Positions 47,501-64,000 of a stretch of DNA of 64,000 nt are shown one piece after another. Below the pieces are notes generated by a model, which saw nothing but the letters and a program-made list of their open reading frames with translations, did no database searches and was not told the DNA's origin. Position numbers and translations under genes: made by a program. The stretch spans positions 1 through 64,000 of the forward strand of contig VZRR01007862.1 of NCBI GenBank assembly GCA_013398015.1. The letters are read 5' to 3'. The stretch is from Oreocharis arfaki. Its lineage: Eukaryota; Chordata; Aves; Passeriformes; Paramythiidae. Every line of letters starts with the position of its first letter. Position 1 is the first letter of the stretch.

Positions 47501-50500
47501 AATCCCACAGGGATTCACTACTGCAGGGATGGAACCACCCCAGGGACTTCCCCTTGGAGGACTGTAGATGGGAACCACCACATTAAAGGTGTGTGAAATC
47601 CCCCCATCTGCAAAACGAGGTAAGACACCTACATGGCAGTGACCTTCCAGGCATGGAAGTCCCAGAAACTCTCCCAGGAGCCCTAATCCAGGGTGTTCCC
47701 ACACTGCTTCTGCTGACAATTTGCTCTGCTCTGCTCGCCCAGGCTGGGCTCAGGGTTCAGTAAAGTGCTCCAAAATCTCATCATGCCGTGCTTTGTTATA
47801 AGATTTTTTTGGAAAACTACTGGAATGTTTACTGCTGCCCTCAGTGACGGGAAGGAGAGCGTGGAGAAAGCACCTGAGTCCACAAAGGCTTTCACGGGGT
47901 GTCCGTTGACTTTGCAGTTGATGTAGAGCATCACCACCTGCCCAAAGCTCTCGGGCGCCTCTTCCATCGCTATCGTCATGTTCTCTTCAATGTTTTGTTG
48001 CCTGAATTTCATGGAGAAGAGAGAGAAAAACCAAAATTTCTGTCAACCAGACCTTGTAACATCCCCCTGACTCACAGACAGACCTGGAAATCCCACCTGC
48101 TGCTGCTCACCTTGCAAACACACAGTTAAACCACAGCAAAGGCTGCTTCCTTAGTGGAACACAGGCCTTGGAGCTGAGGATTGCTAGGAATGATCTCAGC
48201 TTAGTCCAGAGACACTGAATCCACCCCAGCAGCCACTGCCCCTTCCAACCCCTGCCTAACTCACACCTCAGCTCCTGACAACCTAATGTTGCCAACAGGA
48301 ACCTGCCATCCATGATAACCTGGAGAACTCAGAGCAAAAAAACCTGTGGATTCATTAGTCATGCCGAGGGCACACGGAGATGTTGCCAGTAGCTACATCA
48401 CTGGAATCCCACACAGCAGCTGAACATTAAAATCCTCTGGTTTCCCTGGTATCTTTTCCAGGCATAGGAAAGGAAGGAGGTGAGCAACACAGCAGAAGGA
48501 ACACCACCACGAGCACCAGCCCTTGGTGCAAATTCAAGCTGACAGAAAAACTGCTCTCCAAGAAGTCCCTCACAGCCCCAGGATAATCCTGGAACTGATG
48601 GTTATCTGTAATGACTGCATCAAAAACAGCTTTATCTCCCCCAAAAAGGGAAAAAATCTCCAATTTTGATGCCATTTCATTTTTCACTGAGTGGGGTGTG
48701 AAATCTGGGACGGGTCAGCCCAGTGTTCCCAAACAGCTGCAGAGCCTTGGGTGCATCCCCTTTATCTGTCCCTCATCTAAGGAAGAAGGGAAGCACTCCT
48801 GTGCCTCCAAGCAATGTTTCATTATCTACAAATGTCTCTTTTCTGCATTGCTGAGTGTTTATTTGGCACCAGCACCTTGTCAGTTGTAATGTGAGACCAT
48901 TCCTATCGCCCGTGGATTTTGGTTCTGACCAACAATGGGTCTGTACCAGACAGACACTTTGCTATCAGGGGAAAACCACCGGCCATGAACCGACTCAAGG
49001 ATTAACACCACTCAGCTGAAGAAATCAAGCCTCAGCCCAACACAATTACATCTGGAAGGCAGCAAGAGGGAGCGAGCTGATGAGAATGCATTTCTGCAGA
49101 ACCTCTCACAGTGAATTAGCCAGACACAGAACAATTAGCAGGACGCAAAACCAAATCTCGAGGGCAGCTGGGAGAAACGACGCCGTGTTGCTGTGCAGAG
49201 CTCAGCTGGGAGACACCACCAGCCCAGCTCTCGGGTTCAAAACACGCCCCAGGCACCAGAGTGGCACCTCTCAAGAGGAGATGTGCTTTCCACAAGGGCA
49301 GCAGTCTCAGAGCGGACCAGCTCAGGCAGCTCAACACACGCAGAGACAACAGTGCTGTCACCTCGTATCACACAATCCCAGAATGGTTTGGGTTGGGAGG
49401 GACCTTAAAGACCATTCAGTTTCACCCCTGCCATGGGCAGGGACACTTTCCATTATCCCAGGTTGCTCCAAGCCCTGTCCAACCCCGAACACTTCCAGGG
49501 ATGGGGCAGCTACAGCTGCTCTGGGCAACCTGTGCCAGGGGCTCCCCACCCCTACAGGTAACAATGCTCTGTGATCTCAGCTGGACACATCTAAAGGATG
49601 GGGTGCACCTACATGTTCCCAAATCCCAACCTTCCCACATGCAAAGGAGGCCCAGAGCATCGCCCTGCAAACCAACTCCTTGATACAAGGAATGTGTTTA
49701 GATTCTGCCTTCTCTGAAAAAACACCATGGATAGAGGCACAGAGAAGTTTTTTCACCCCAGAGAAGATCCCCCAAGCCTGCAAGCTACTTTGGTTTGTTA
49801 CCTTATGTCTTCTTCTATCTTGGCCTGTGCCTCCAGATCAAAGGGGTCAGCGGAATAGAGCCGGATCCTCTCCTGCTCCCGCCGAGCTCGGTCCTGCTGT
49901 TGCTCCAGCAACACCCTGGTGAATTTCTCTGCGGGAACAAGGAGATAAAGAAATGCTCTTTACTGGAAATTACTCTTGCAAATCAAATTCTGGCACAGCA
50001 AACACTTCTTTTGACACCAGCTGAGGAATAGACTCAGCAGCACACGGAAAAAAGCTTCCTCTGAGGGCGGCACGGGTGGACCTCAGCAGATCAGTGGCAA
50101 GCTTGGGAACCTGCCGAGATGAAAAGCAACTGGACAGAGCTCGTTCTCCTCATGTCCCTACCCAAACACTGCACAATCAAACTCAATTTCCTGGCACATA
50201 CCATTTTATAGGGAAAAAATTTTAAAAACCCACACAAAGGCTAATGACAAAACTTCCTTCAAACCAAAGGAATGTGGCAAAACCAGAGATTATAATCCCT
50301 AAAGATGAATGCCTACCACTGGAACCAGGAGGTGTTAGCCAGGACACTAGGTCTAAATGCACATTTTAAGCCCACAGTTTTTAGATTCCCACTTTTTCTG
50401 GATGGCCACTGGCCATTTTTTACTACTTGAATGGGATCACGTACGTCCCCAAAAGGACTTGGCAGTCCATGAAGGTCTGTACACAGGGGGGGTTTGGGTT

Positions 50501-53500
50501 TGCTTCCAGAGATGCCGTTCCCAGGAAGCAGCTCCGGCTCAAAGGCTGTTATGTGCTCAGGGAGGCACTGGGTATGTCTGACTGTTGGATTTTTGAAATT
50601 AGGCTTCTGTACAGCAGGTGCCCTCATCCAGCACAGCCACAGAGCACGGATCTATGCAGATATTTGGGAATCCGAGCTGGAGCTGAACTGGATCTGTGCC
50701 CAAACACTGCTGGTAGCAGCAGTGCAGCACGACAAGGGCAAAACCAGCCCAAGCCACTTCCCCTGACAGCCCAACACGGCGATTTGGGACTGAAAATGCA
50801 CATCTGGGCCAAAGCTTGATGTGCACAGACCAGGCAGAGCAGCAGAGGAGCCAGTTCTGGGTGTCTTGGGCTTAACCTCTGGTTTCCTGTGCCAAGAGCA
50901 GCACACCTGCTCAAGGTGATGGGAAAAATTCCCAGCAAGAAGAGTGAAGCCTGAGAGTGCAAAGAATGTGGCTTCAGCTCTGGATATGAAATAAAGGCAG
51001 AGTTAAAGACTAAACAGGCTGACAATATCCATGGAAGTTCCTTTCTGGCTCCCTCTGACAGAGAGAAATCGCTCAGATATAACCTTGAAAGTGGAAAAAG
51101 TCTCCTCCTAGAAGCTCCTTCTCTTCATTTATTTCTCCAAACTTAATGGGATTTATTTCCCAACTAAACATCCTGCAGAGGTTCAGGAGCTCATCTGCTG
51201 CTACCCAAAACTCCTCTCTTTTCACACCAAAAGGACACCAGAGTTCAAATCTTTCACCACAGGAAGAACGAGGGACCAACATCAGCTGCATAGGAAGTGA
51301 AGGACGATGCTTCAACTGTGCCTAAAACATGCGGACACTTCCAAGATTAACAGAAACTTACACATTTATGACTATTTCTATTGAGAAAGTTCCTAAAAGC
51401 CACCATTTCCTTGTTCCTTTCCCTCTCACTTTCTGCAGTTCACTTCCACAGCACACGATCACCACGGACAGAGCTGGGTTTGGAGTGTGCTGCTCTCAGC
51501 TGAGTCCCAGCAGGATTTGGCACGCAGCAAACACACCACCTTTATTGGCAAATGTGCACTAAGGAGTGTCTTAGTGCAAAAATCAGGAGCTGAGTCACTT
51601 GTGTTCACAGACACCCAAATTATCTGTGCATCTGGTATTTCTGAGTAGGAGACAGAGGATATTAAAGACGCCAAGCAGAAGAAATACACCAGAAACGGAG
51701 GAACTCTGCCTTGAGTGCTCCCAACTGGCACCTTTCATCTGCACCGCCAAGGAATGTGCAGCACATCCCAGCGTTAAACACCCAGGGCTGCCCTTGACGG
51801 GAGCCAAGCCCAACTCACCGAGGTCCCCGCTCAGCAAGGCCTCGGCCAGGGGCGGGTTACGCTCCTTGAGCAGGGACAGCTCGTGGGGGTTGGCCAGCAG
51901 CATCTCCCGCAGCAGCGCCGGGTTGTCCAGGCCCTGAGGGAACGACGGCGCGTCCGGAGGCGACGGGCGAGGACGCTGCGCCGGGGGCTGGTGCTGCTGC
52001 GTGGACGTCCCGGGAACGGCGATGCTGCTGAAATCTATCCTGGGCAGGCCTGCAGGGAGGGAGAGCAGAGGTGTCGGTGCTTCAGGGTTACAGCTCTGCT
52101 GCAAAAACCACGGGCAGGATGAGCTGCCCTTAATGCTGCACGAGAGCAGATTCCGTGAGCAGCAGTTCGTGTCGGAAGCGCAGCCACGTCCCCGGGTTAC
52201 TGGGTTAGCAACGCTGGCGCATTTATGTAACTGGTCTCGTCTGTCTGCCCCATTTTTAATCCCCTGAAATGCACTTGCTGACTAGTTATTCCCAGCTCCA
52301 CAAACGTGAATCCCTCGTGGAGGGACTGCAGGGCTAAACCCAGTGGCTCTGAGGCACTTCGGAGTCTCTCGGGTTAAAAAAAAGCAGGGGAAAAAAAAAG
52401 TAGTAACATTCCTGCAGACCTGCATTGCAGGTACCCATCCTCCAGCTGAGGCAGGACGAAGACCTCAGCAATGCTCCCACGCCCTTCTCAGCCTGTGGCA
52501 CCTTTTCTAGGGATATTTTATGACTGGAGTGGCCACGGAAGGCAGGACAGAGGCTCAAGGCATTCCCGGAGGAACCTTTAGCATGCACATGTGATCGAGC
52601 CAACGGGTTTGGCAAAATGTGGCTTCTCAGGGAATTTGCCACAGGACAGGTTCAGGACACACATCCGTAGAGGCTGTTCCTGGGTCTGAGCCACTCACAC
52701 GACTGTGCCATCACATCCAGTGGGAAGGGAACTGGTGGTTATAGGAAAACTCACACACCTTTACCAAACCTGTTCTGCACCAGTCGCCCCCTCACTGCCT
52801 CCACACTTCCCCAAAACAACAGTAAAATGGTGTTGGCTTCCTCAGAAGAAAACACTAAATCAGAAGCCTTTAAGGTCATTTACAAGCTCCCCTGACTCAT
52901 CCCAGCCACCCTCCCTCCCTCGGTGCTTTGCGCAGAAGGTGCTACAGGACACTGACAGGAGCTGGTGTTGGGTAAGTCTTGATGAATGTCTGCAGGCTCA
53001 GGCAGTGTTGGCACGGAGCCTTTCTCACCTGGGAAGCGCATGGAAGGCCGTGGCTCCACCGTCTCCTTCTGGCGCAGGATCACCACATCCCCGTCCTTCA
53101 AGCCATAGGAGGCCAAGGACCTGTTGTTGTCGGTCAGCGGCCGCTCCGCGTAAACAATCTGTGCCAGGAGAGCCACCAGCACCACCACGCAGAGAAACAG
53201 TTAAAAAAAGAGCAAGACGTTATTTTGTTATAGGAGAAAAAAAAACCATTCCAGTAAATCTTCCAGGTCCATCCCAAGCTTGAGAAGGGAAGGTGTGATG
53301 TCCTCGCAGGCCCGGCCGGGCCTCGACACGTTCGTGGTTGGACAACACGGGGTTGGTCTTGCTGACATCCAGCTGTGGTTTGACAGGCAGCACCACGGAG
53401 AAGGGCTGGTCTCCCCTGATCAGAGGCCAAGATCATCAAAGGGAAGCAAGTCTTGACCAGGACTGTCTGCCCACATTCCCAAACTCCAACCTCTATGATG

Positions 53501-56500
53501 ACACAAGCCTTGGATGCTTTCTGCCGCGTTCCCTGCCCCCAAGTCAGCACCCACTAACCCCAGACCAACTGCAGACGTGCCAGCAACACCGATCCGAGTA
53601 GATCCAGGGATGATCCAGCCCGACATCCATCATTCTGCCTCTTCCCACAACACGGCTCCCCAGAATAACCAGTTTTACAGGGACCTCAATCATTAGCTCA
53701 GTGCTTTCCAGTTCACTCCAGTGATGTAACTCTCCAGACTCGGAGCACCCAAAGGCATTGCTCCTGAGACTGCCATCGGTCCATGGAGGGAATTAACTTC
53801 TTGTGACTATAAAACACAAACTCACATCCATTTCTATTTTGATGGCTTGGTTTAACAAGGGGTCCACAGACTAAACATAAAAACATTGAGATAAAGGTGA
53901 ATAATCCCCACAGAACATTTCCCTGAACATCAGACCTGTAATACCTACACAGGCCCTAAGTTATGGGAAAGCCCAAAATGTAAAATAAAGCTGGACCAGC
54001 AGTTCCCAGAAATGGTATCTGGCACCGGGAAGGCTTCTGTGCCGTTGCTGGAGCACGGCGAGATCAGGCAGATCGGCCCAACCGCCTCCCGCCCTGGCAG
54101 CAGCCCAGAGCACGGAGAACTTGGCCTAAACCCCTCAGGCACACGATCAAATTTCACGTTCACCACCTAGTATTAGCCAAACCACGTCTCTTTGGGGCTG
54201 GAAAAGGCCAGTTCAGCAACAACACGTTTGCCACAGGTCGGGACTGGCTGAGCTGCGTGGGAGAAGCTTCCACAGTCCTGGCATGGATGGGCTGTGGCTC
54301 TGCCTGATGCTATCGCAGGGAGCAGATCCAACAAGATCCCAAAAAACCAATCACTACCTGTCTTAAGGTCTGGATGACACTACAGACTTTAATTGCTTCA
54401 CTCCAGCACAACTCCAAATCTTACAGACTCTCCCTATGGCACTCAGCAGTGGAGACCCATCATCAGCAGCAGTGCCAAAGCAAGGCAAGGCAGGAGGAGC
54501 ACAAATGACCAGAACCTCGCAGGGCAGCAACCGGAGAATCGGGGAAACACACACGACGGAACCGAGCACGAGCTTCCTACCTCCTCCCACCGCCACAGCG
54601 CGCAGCCTCAGCGGTACCTCGCGAGCCAGGTCCCTCCCAGGGCCCGCGTGCAGCGATCTGAAGGAGTTTGGCCTCTACCCCACACGACACCACCGGCACA
54701 ACCAAGGTCAGCTGGTGCTGGCACAGCCCCGGCGCAGCCTCTCACGTTACCGGCCTGAGTCGGAGCCGCCGCAGCGACAGCCAGCGTGTCATAAATCCCA
54801 GCTGCACACCCAAATCTGAAATGGCAGAGTCCCTGCGCAGACACTCTGGAAGAGACGAGTTAATCAGTTTAAGTGAGGCTTTACCTCTGTCATCTTGCTG
54901 GGATTGGATTTATGAGCATTTGGCCTTACATCCCAGACAATGAATTAAGCGCCTGGCACTCACGCCACGTCCATTAGCAGCACAGATTAATCCACTCCTG
55001 ACCCATTCCGCTCCACTCTTAAAACAAACTGATTGGATTTTGCTGCCTTTTGATTGTCTGGTTTGTGGCAGTTCTGCCGGCTGGCAGGCACCAGACACGG
55101 GTTCTTCTGGAGGTGACTCAGACAGGGATGCAGGCACTGATGGATTCATTGTGCTTGATGCCAGAGGGTAGAACCTCCCCGTGGAGCAGGGAACCCCAAC
55201 CAGGAGTGCTGGATACCACCTGCAGCCATCAATCAAGCCAAATCCCAGACCCATCAAATACTCCTGAGCATGGCACAGGAGATGGAGGGCACAGAGAGAA
55301 AATAAATGAAGGGAGGGAATGAAGAGTGTGGCTCTGCTGAGAGCCTCCTGTCCCCTCTCTGGGAAAGTCACGGCCTTGGTGTGTGGAGGAGACTGTGGAA
55401 AGTCAGATTATTTCCCCTCTCCTCGCCTCACTCCTCTTATCACCACAGCCACCAGTAGCCGCCTCTGTTATCTCACCGACCTGTGCCCACAGCGTCCCTC
55501 GGACACCTCACAGCTCCCTGCCCCACCCCAAACCGCAGCTCCCGGAATTCGCTGCCCAAACCGGCAGAGAACAAGGCTGGGATTAACCCTCCTCCACACA
55601 GAGTGGGTCACTCCACCCTGCACGACCCTTAGGATGAAATCCATCCTTTCTTGGGCCAACACAGCACCTTCAACGCAACATTCACCTTGGCTGAGGAAAA
55701 AGGGCAGAGAACAGCCAAGTTTGGTAAATGTAAAGCTGCCTATTTGTGGTTTAACAATGCAAAATCCTTCCACACAAGGAGCTGCTTCACTGATAACTTG
55801 TATCTTATAACTTCCTCATGGAACCACTGAGGCTGGAAAAGCCCTCTAAGATCAGCAGGTCCCAGCTGTGCCCAATCCCCCCCTTGCCCCCAGCCCAGGG
55901 CACTGAGTGCCACAGCCAGGCCTTCCTTGGACACCTCCAGGGATGGGGACTCCAAACCTCCCTGGGCAGCTCCTTGCAATGTCTGACCACCCTTTCCATG
56001 AAGAAATTCCTCCTGATGTCCAGCCTGTTCTCCCCACTGAAGGTCCTCGAAACACCTCACAAGCCCCAGGCAGAAAGAGAAGAGAGTGGAGCAATAAATA
56101 AGTGCCTGGAAACGCGACACGACGCGGCACAGGATGATGCACGAGTGGCAGATGGATGAGCAGAAGGAAGGCAGAGGTGGCTACAAAAGCGCAGCGCTGC
56201 TCCCCTCGCCTGGGGCTGGCAGCACCCAAACCCCACACAGGTCAGCTGTGCCAGAAAAACTCAAACAAGGGAACTCCTGACAAAAAATACACGGAGAAGT
56301 GACCCCTCGTCATCCTAAAGCAGACCTGGAGCTGCAGGTCGCCATGGCACAAGGGACAAAGGTGACAGTGAGGAGTTTATACTGCAGTTCACACCTGGAG
56401 ATGTCAAAGCCACTGCACAGTCCCCCACACAAGGGTTGTCCCCAGATCTGGGAGCTCACTGGTGGCTGTGACACAGCCCCGGGGGTTTGCTGGAGCACAG

Positions 56501-57818
56501 AACCTTTGTGTGAGGTGGGCTCTCCCTTTCCACCTGCCCAAAACCAAGAGGTTTTTTCCTAAAAGAAAATCCACCCTACCCGGATTTCCCACCCCTGCTC
56601 TGAGACTGTTTCTCTCTCACCACCAACCTCCCATTCCGAAAAACAAGGCTCTCCCAAGGCAGAGGGAAAGCCAAACGTCGGGAACCTGCTGGGTGAGGGA
56701 CACTCCAGCTCCAGGGCTGCCCCTGCAGCAGCTCTTCCAGCGCTGATTAATCTTGGCTTGGCCAGAAAATCACTTTGTTAATTTAGACTGGGAAAAGGCT
56801 CGGGAAGCAAAAGCCACCACCAATAAACTCCACAAACTCTACCAGGCATGGCCGGCGCCGAGAAAAGGAGCCGACACCGCCCTGCCCAGGACAAACGGGA
56901 AGGAACGGCCAAAAACGCGGGACTGAACCCAAAACATGAGCAAAGCCCAGACAGATGGCCCAGAGCCGCCCCCACACGCAGCCTCCCCCATGTTTTGGCA
57001 CACGAGTGAGCCGTGGATCCGGGCTGGAGGGGGATATTTGCTGGGAAAACCACACGGATGTGCCTGTTCGGTCCCCACACCTGTGTGGAAAAAAGGGAGG
57101 AAAAGACTCAACGTGCCCTTTCCGCTCCAGACCGGGCAGGGGTTTGATGGGATAAATAAACTCTTTCCCGAACATTTCAGCCTCGTTTCCTGGGGTCTGA
57201 GGAGCCCACGGGCCACCACTTTCCCCGCGCTCCGACTCCTGTTCCCCGCGCTCCAATTCCTGCCCTGTTTAAGCACCAAATTCCTCCGAAACCTCGACAC
57301 GAAACAAACCAAAACAAACCCACATTATCTTCTCCCTTTCAGCTGCGCGGCGGGCGCGGACCGAGCCTTTCCCGGAGGGACCTCAAGTCACCTGCGTCTC
57401 GGAGCCCTCTCCCGAGAGGATTTTGAGCGAAAAGCGAGGCGTTTCTCCCCAAACCCGAAAGGCCGACGAGGGGAGGGAACGCGAGGGACCCGAACAACCC
57501 CGAACAACCCCAAACTCCGGATGGCCGGGGCGGATCCCGGGACCGCGACCCCGCGGGGGACACGGCCGCTCCCACCCCAGGAGACCCCGACCGTGCGGGA
57601 GAAGGGGCACGGCCGCTCCCAGCCCGGGGGACCCACCGGCCGGGCCCTCCCCGGCGCTCGGGGCGGGGGCAGGCCCTGACCTGGCTCTCGGCCGCCGGGA
57701 TGCCGGACTCCAGCTCGCAGAGGGCGCGGAAGTTCTGCAGCTCGAAGTCGGCGTCCACCTGCAGGTTGAAGGTGATCTCGGAGCGGTCGCGGCGCAGGCA
57801 GAACACGGTGAGCAGCAT
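39655..57818 (-). CDS. DDI2: DDI2, ubiquitin-linked retroviral-like aspartyl protease, with in-frame RSC1A1/UBA extension
   Basis: Nine exons on the minus strand: 57681-57818, 53029-53158, 51819-52049, 49802-49928, 47874-48001, 47237-47365, 46376-46479, 45791-45980 and 39655-41540. Phases match throughout, giving 1,020 residues. DDI2 cleaves highly ubiquitinated clients, notably the transcription factor NRF1/NFE2L1. Residues 1-76 form the N-terminal ubiquitin-like domain. A helical domain follows around 130-210, then the protease with catalytic FVDSGA (Asp about 250). A UIM-like helix, DQELAEAIQKSVEEA, ends exon 8 at 392; human DDI2 stops near here at 399. The last exon adds about 628 residues, mostly low-complexity, ending in a UBA domain. 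The start ATG at 57818 reads MLLTVFCLRRDRSEITF. An in-frame ATG ten codons upstream (57848) would add an Ala/Gly-rich leader and is less likely. I found no separate short last exon for the 399-residue form, but one could be missed. Confidence 0.92.
41541..45790 (-). other. DDI2 intron 8, no other gene seen
   Basis: This 4.25-kb intron separates the protease core from the RSC1A1-like exon. It is AT-rich in the middle (about 44580-44700, with TATA and TATCTA runs). I looked for a short alternative terminal exon encoding a stop soon after the UIM and did not recognise one. If exon 8 is not spliced, the frame runs 23 codons (GTSRSPAEIG...) to a stop at about 45720. Confidence 0.5.
49365..49560 (-). 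mobile_element. CR1 3' end fragment in DDI2 intron 4
   Basis: The + strand reads CACAATCCCAGAATGGTTTG, GGTTGCTCCAAGCCCTGTCC and CTGTGCCAGGGGCTCC, the complement of a CR1 end, in the same orientation as the gene. Confidence 0.9.
53159..57680 (-). other. DDI2 intron 1
   Basis: A 4.5-kb first intron. Apart from one CR1 fragment I recognise no exon, RNA gene or repeat array. CpG content rises from about 57340 toward exon 1. Confidence 0.55.
55815..56100 (-). mobile_element. CR1 3' fragment in DDI2 intron 1
   Basis: The + strand reads CTCATGGAACCACTGAGGCT, AGCCAGGCCTTCCTTGGACA, CCCTTTCCATGAAGAAATTC and CTGATGTCCAGCCTG, an older diverged CR1 end. Confidence 0.75.
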
Positions 57819-58000
57819 GGCCGCCGCCGCCCCCGCCCCGATCGGCACCCGCCGCCGCCGCCGCCGCCGTCAAGCGCCGCCGTCGCAAAGCGCCCGCCCC
57901 GCCGGTCAGGCGCCCACGTCAATCACGGCCGCCTGGCCAATCGGAGAGCGCCGGGGGCAGGAGGCTCCGCCCCTCCTCGCGCCGACACGTGGGCGGGGCC
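57340..58000 (-). promoter_or_regulatory. DDI2: CpG-island promoter of DDI2
   Basis: CpG-dense sequence surrounds exon 1 and its 5' UTR, including a (GCC)n run at 57851-57869 starting 33 nt upstream of the start codon. There is no TATA box. The transcription start is probably between 57850 and 57970. Confidence 0.6.
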
Positions 58001-58020
58001 GGAGGGGCCCGGGTCCCCTG

Positions 58021-58340
58021 GGGTCCCCTGGGGTCCCTGAGTCCCACGGAGTCCCCACGGTGTCCCCAGGGGTCTCTGAGTCCCACGGAGTCCCCAGGAT
58101 GTCCCCACGGGGCCCTGAGCCCCACGGAGTCCCCAGGATGTCCCCAGGGGTCCCTGAGTCCCACGGAGTCCCCAGGATGTCCCCAGGGGTCCCTGAGTCC
58201 CACGGAGTCCCCAGGATGTCCCCAGGGGTCCCTGAGNTGTCCCCTGGGGTCCCTGAGTCCCACGGAGTCCCCACGGTGTCCCTAGGGGTCCCTGAGTCCC
58301 ACGGAGTCCCCACGGTGTCCCCAGGGGTCTTTTGGGGTCC
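58021..58340. repeat. 39-bp minisatellite upstream of DDI2
   Basis: At least seven copies of a 39-bp unit; the shared CCCACGGAGTCCCC starts at 58043, 58082, 58121, 58160, 58199, 58259 and 58298. Copies differ by a few bases. Because 39 is divisible by three it produces repetitive open frames on both strands, none a gene. From 58340 to about 58800 more degenerate GTCCCTG-type repeats continue. Confidence 0.93.
58237..58237. other. Single undetermined base inside the minisatellite
   Basis: One N sits where the spacing between copies jumps from 39 to 60 bp, suggesting a misassembled or collapsed array. Confidence 0.95.
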
Positions 58341-58799
58341 CTGTGTCGCCAAGGGATCCGTGTGCCCCTCGGCCTCACTGGTCACCGGCGATCCCTGTGC
58401 CACCGGCGGGCCCGGTGTCCCCAGATGTCCTCCGGCCGTTCCTGTCGCCGCAGGGATCCCTGTGCCCCTGGCGGTCCCTGCTGCCCCTTGGTGCCCCGCC
58501 GTGGTCCCTGTGTCCCCGGGCTTCCTCTGTCCGCAGGTATCCCTGGTGTCAATGTGCTTCCAGGGGGTCCCTGCGTCCCTGGCTGTCCCTTTGCCCCAAG
58601 GGGGGGTCCCTGTGTGCCAGGGCCCCTGTGCCCTCAGGGGTTCCTGTCCCCTCAGGAATCACAGTGTCCCAGGGGTCCCTCTGCTGTGTCCCTGGTGATT
58701 CCTGTTGTCCCAGCTGTCCCCGGGGGGTCCTGTGCCCTGCCCTGGGTGTCCCAGTGCTCCTGGTGGTTCCTGTGTCCCAAGTGCCCCAGGGATCCCCGT

Positions 58800-59416
58800 G
58801 GGTCGCCGAGCCCCACCCGCTGCCCCCCAAGGCCCCCATCACCTTCTTCATCCTTTTACTCACTGCCACCTCTGACCCTGTCACCCCCCTGTCATTTCTC
58901 CACCTTCCATCCCAAAAGAGCCCTGCTGCACCCCAGAAGCCGCTCACTCCATCTCACACTCCTGCCACCCCTTCAGCTCCTCCACTTCACTCCGGTTTTC
59001 TTGGGATCACGTTCCAGCTGGTATTTTTTCCCCTAGACCCCTCAGTGGGCATTTTGAGGTGATCCCTGGCCCTCGCTGAGCCTTTGGAGAGTCCCTGAAC
59101 TCACCTGTTTGCATTATGGGGCACGGGGGGGCTTCTGAGGTGCCCTGTCCTCCCCTGTGTGCCTTTGGTGACACCCCAGACCCTTCGCTGTGCTTTCTGG
59201 GGTGGCCCAAGTCCCCCTGTGTGCCCCAGACTCCCCCTTTTGCCTTTCAGCACTCTCCAGCCCCGGTGCCATCGACTGCTCCCTCCCAGCCCGCCCTGGC
59301 GAACGCCCGGAGCAGGCGAGGGTGAGCTGGGGACACATCCCTCAGGTCCGGGAAGGCACTGAATGCCCCACACCATGAATTCACTTCACGCCCATCCCGG
59401 GTGAGAGGAACCAGAC
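58800..59416. other. Spacer between DDI2 and DDOST
   Basis: About 600 bp of C- and T-rich sequence with no exon or known repeat recognised. Open frames on both strands are low-complexity. Confidence 0.5.
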
Positions 59417-59422
59417 TTTATT
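59417..59422 (-). terminator. DDOST: Polyadenylation signal AATAAA of DDOST
   Basis: Canonical hexamer on the minus strand about 320 nt past the DDOST stop codon at 59739-59741. Confidence 0.75.
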
Positions 59423-59738
59423 TCGAACTGGGAGTTAATCTGCAATCCAAATCATTCCAACCCAACTCCAATCCAAGTCATTCCAACGGTGGAGCGAAGC
59501 AGACATCGCAACTCATCAGTGAACACCGGAAGCATCCTGGTCCTGGGTTTGCAGACACTTAGGCAACAGATTTCCCCCCCAAAATTTAATTTTCATTCTC
59601 AATAATCCCCCCAGGTGTAAAACTAAAAAAAGACCAAAGGCAGCCCCACAGCGCATCCAGCACCCACCAGTCCTCACACGCGAGGCTCCGAGCACTGCCT
59701 GGCCCTCCTGGCACCAGGAAAAGGCTCCCACAGGGAGC

Positions 59739-63592
<3,854 letters not shown>

Positions 63593-64000
63593 CTGCAGCC
63601 AGGAGACAAAAGTGACAACTTCTGCCTGGCCTGAAACCACACACGGAGCAGCAAGGCAGCAGCAGGGTCCAGAGGTTTATTCCCCCAAAGAAGTGTTTTG
63701 GAAAAACTGGCTTAGGAGCTTTTTAGGAGCAGCACATGAGGGTTTGCACATAAACCCAAGGGGGTGGATCCCCCCAAGAGCCCGGATGTCAAAGCATGTC
63801 CCGTTGTCACCCATCAAACAGGGACTGATGCTGCAGGGGACCCAAACACAGGCACACTTGGGGAAACAACCCCCATCTCCTGCCTCATTCTGATGAGAAG
63901 ATCCCAAAAAGCCTCCCCTCACTCTCCAGGGAACCCTGATCTCCTCCCTCAGACTGGCACAGGGTCCCCAGTCCTCTCCCTCTGCCTGGCCAGGCGACCC

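Noticed and set aside
47874..48001. DSGA protease motif as part of an endogenous retrovirus
   Set aside because: It lies in spliced DDI2 exons with UBL and UIM context; no LTR, gag or polymerase sequence nearby.
58021..58340. Regularly spaced repeats resembling a CRISPR array
   Set aside because: The units are contiguous with no unique spacers, in a vertebrate genome: a minisatellite.
57700..58698. 332-codon + strand open frame and matching minus-strand frames
   Set aside because: Antisense of DDI2 exon 1 followed by the 39-bp minisatellite, whose length divisible by three keeps all frames open.

Overview
This window is vertebrate nuclear DNA, most likely from a bird. Spliced genes with GT-AG introns use vertebrate-type exon structures, the interspersed repeats are almost all 3' ends of CR1-type LINEs, introns are short, and promoters are CpG-rich, as on a gene-dense avian microchromosome. 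The gene block matches human 1p36 genes. The species cannot be named from the sequence alone, and a turtle or crocodilian is not strictly excluded.

All five recognised genes are on the minus strand. In transcription order, right to left, they are: DDOST (59739 to beyond the right edge, 5' exons missing), DDI2 with an RSC1A1-type last exon (39655-57818), PLEKHM2 (6298 to about 30460, first coding exon lost in an N gap), SLC25A34 (2211-4251) and TMEM82 (1809 to beyond the left edge, last exon missing). I reconstructed 47 coding exons by eye with consistent reading phase across every junction. The five proteins have no obvious shared pathway: ER N-glycosylation, ubiquitin-linked proteolysis, lysosome-kinesin coupling, a mitochondrial carrier and an orphan membrane protein. 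The cluster is conserved synteny, not an operon.

The space between genes holds little else. About 4.8 kb separates PLEKHM2 from DDI2 and contains GC-rich degenerate tandem repeats, a GGGAA microsatellite and CR1 fragments. About 1.6 kb between DDI2 and DDOST contains a 39-bp minisatellite.

Two observations stand out. First, the last exon of DDI2 is a 1.9-kb RSC1A1-like exon that joins in frame to the protease core. This predicts a 1,020-residue protein with the UBL-protease-UBA order of yeast Ddi1, which the short mammalian DDI2 product lacks. Second, a 60-bp exon of PLEKHM2 encodes the second tryptophan-acidic (kinesin light chain binding) motif. It is symmetric in phase, so it can be included or skipped without a frameshift. 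All boundaries and identities rest on reading the sequence and on recalled family features; no alignment or search was run.
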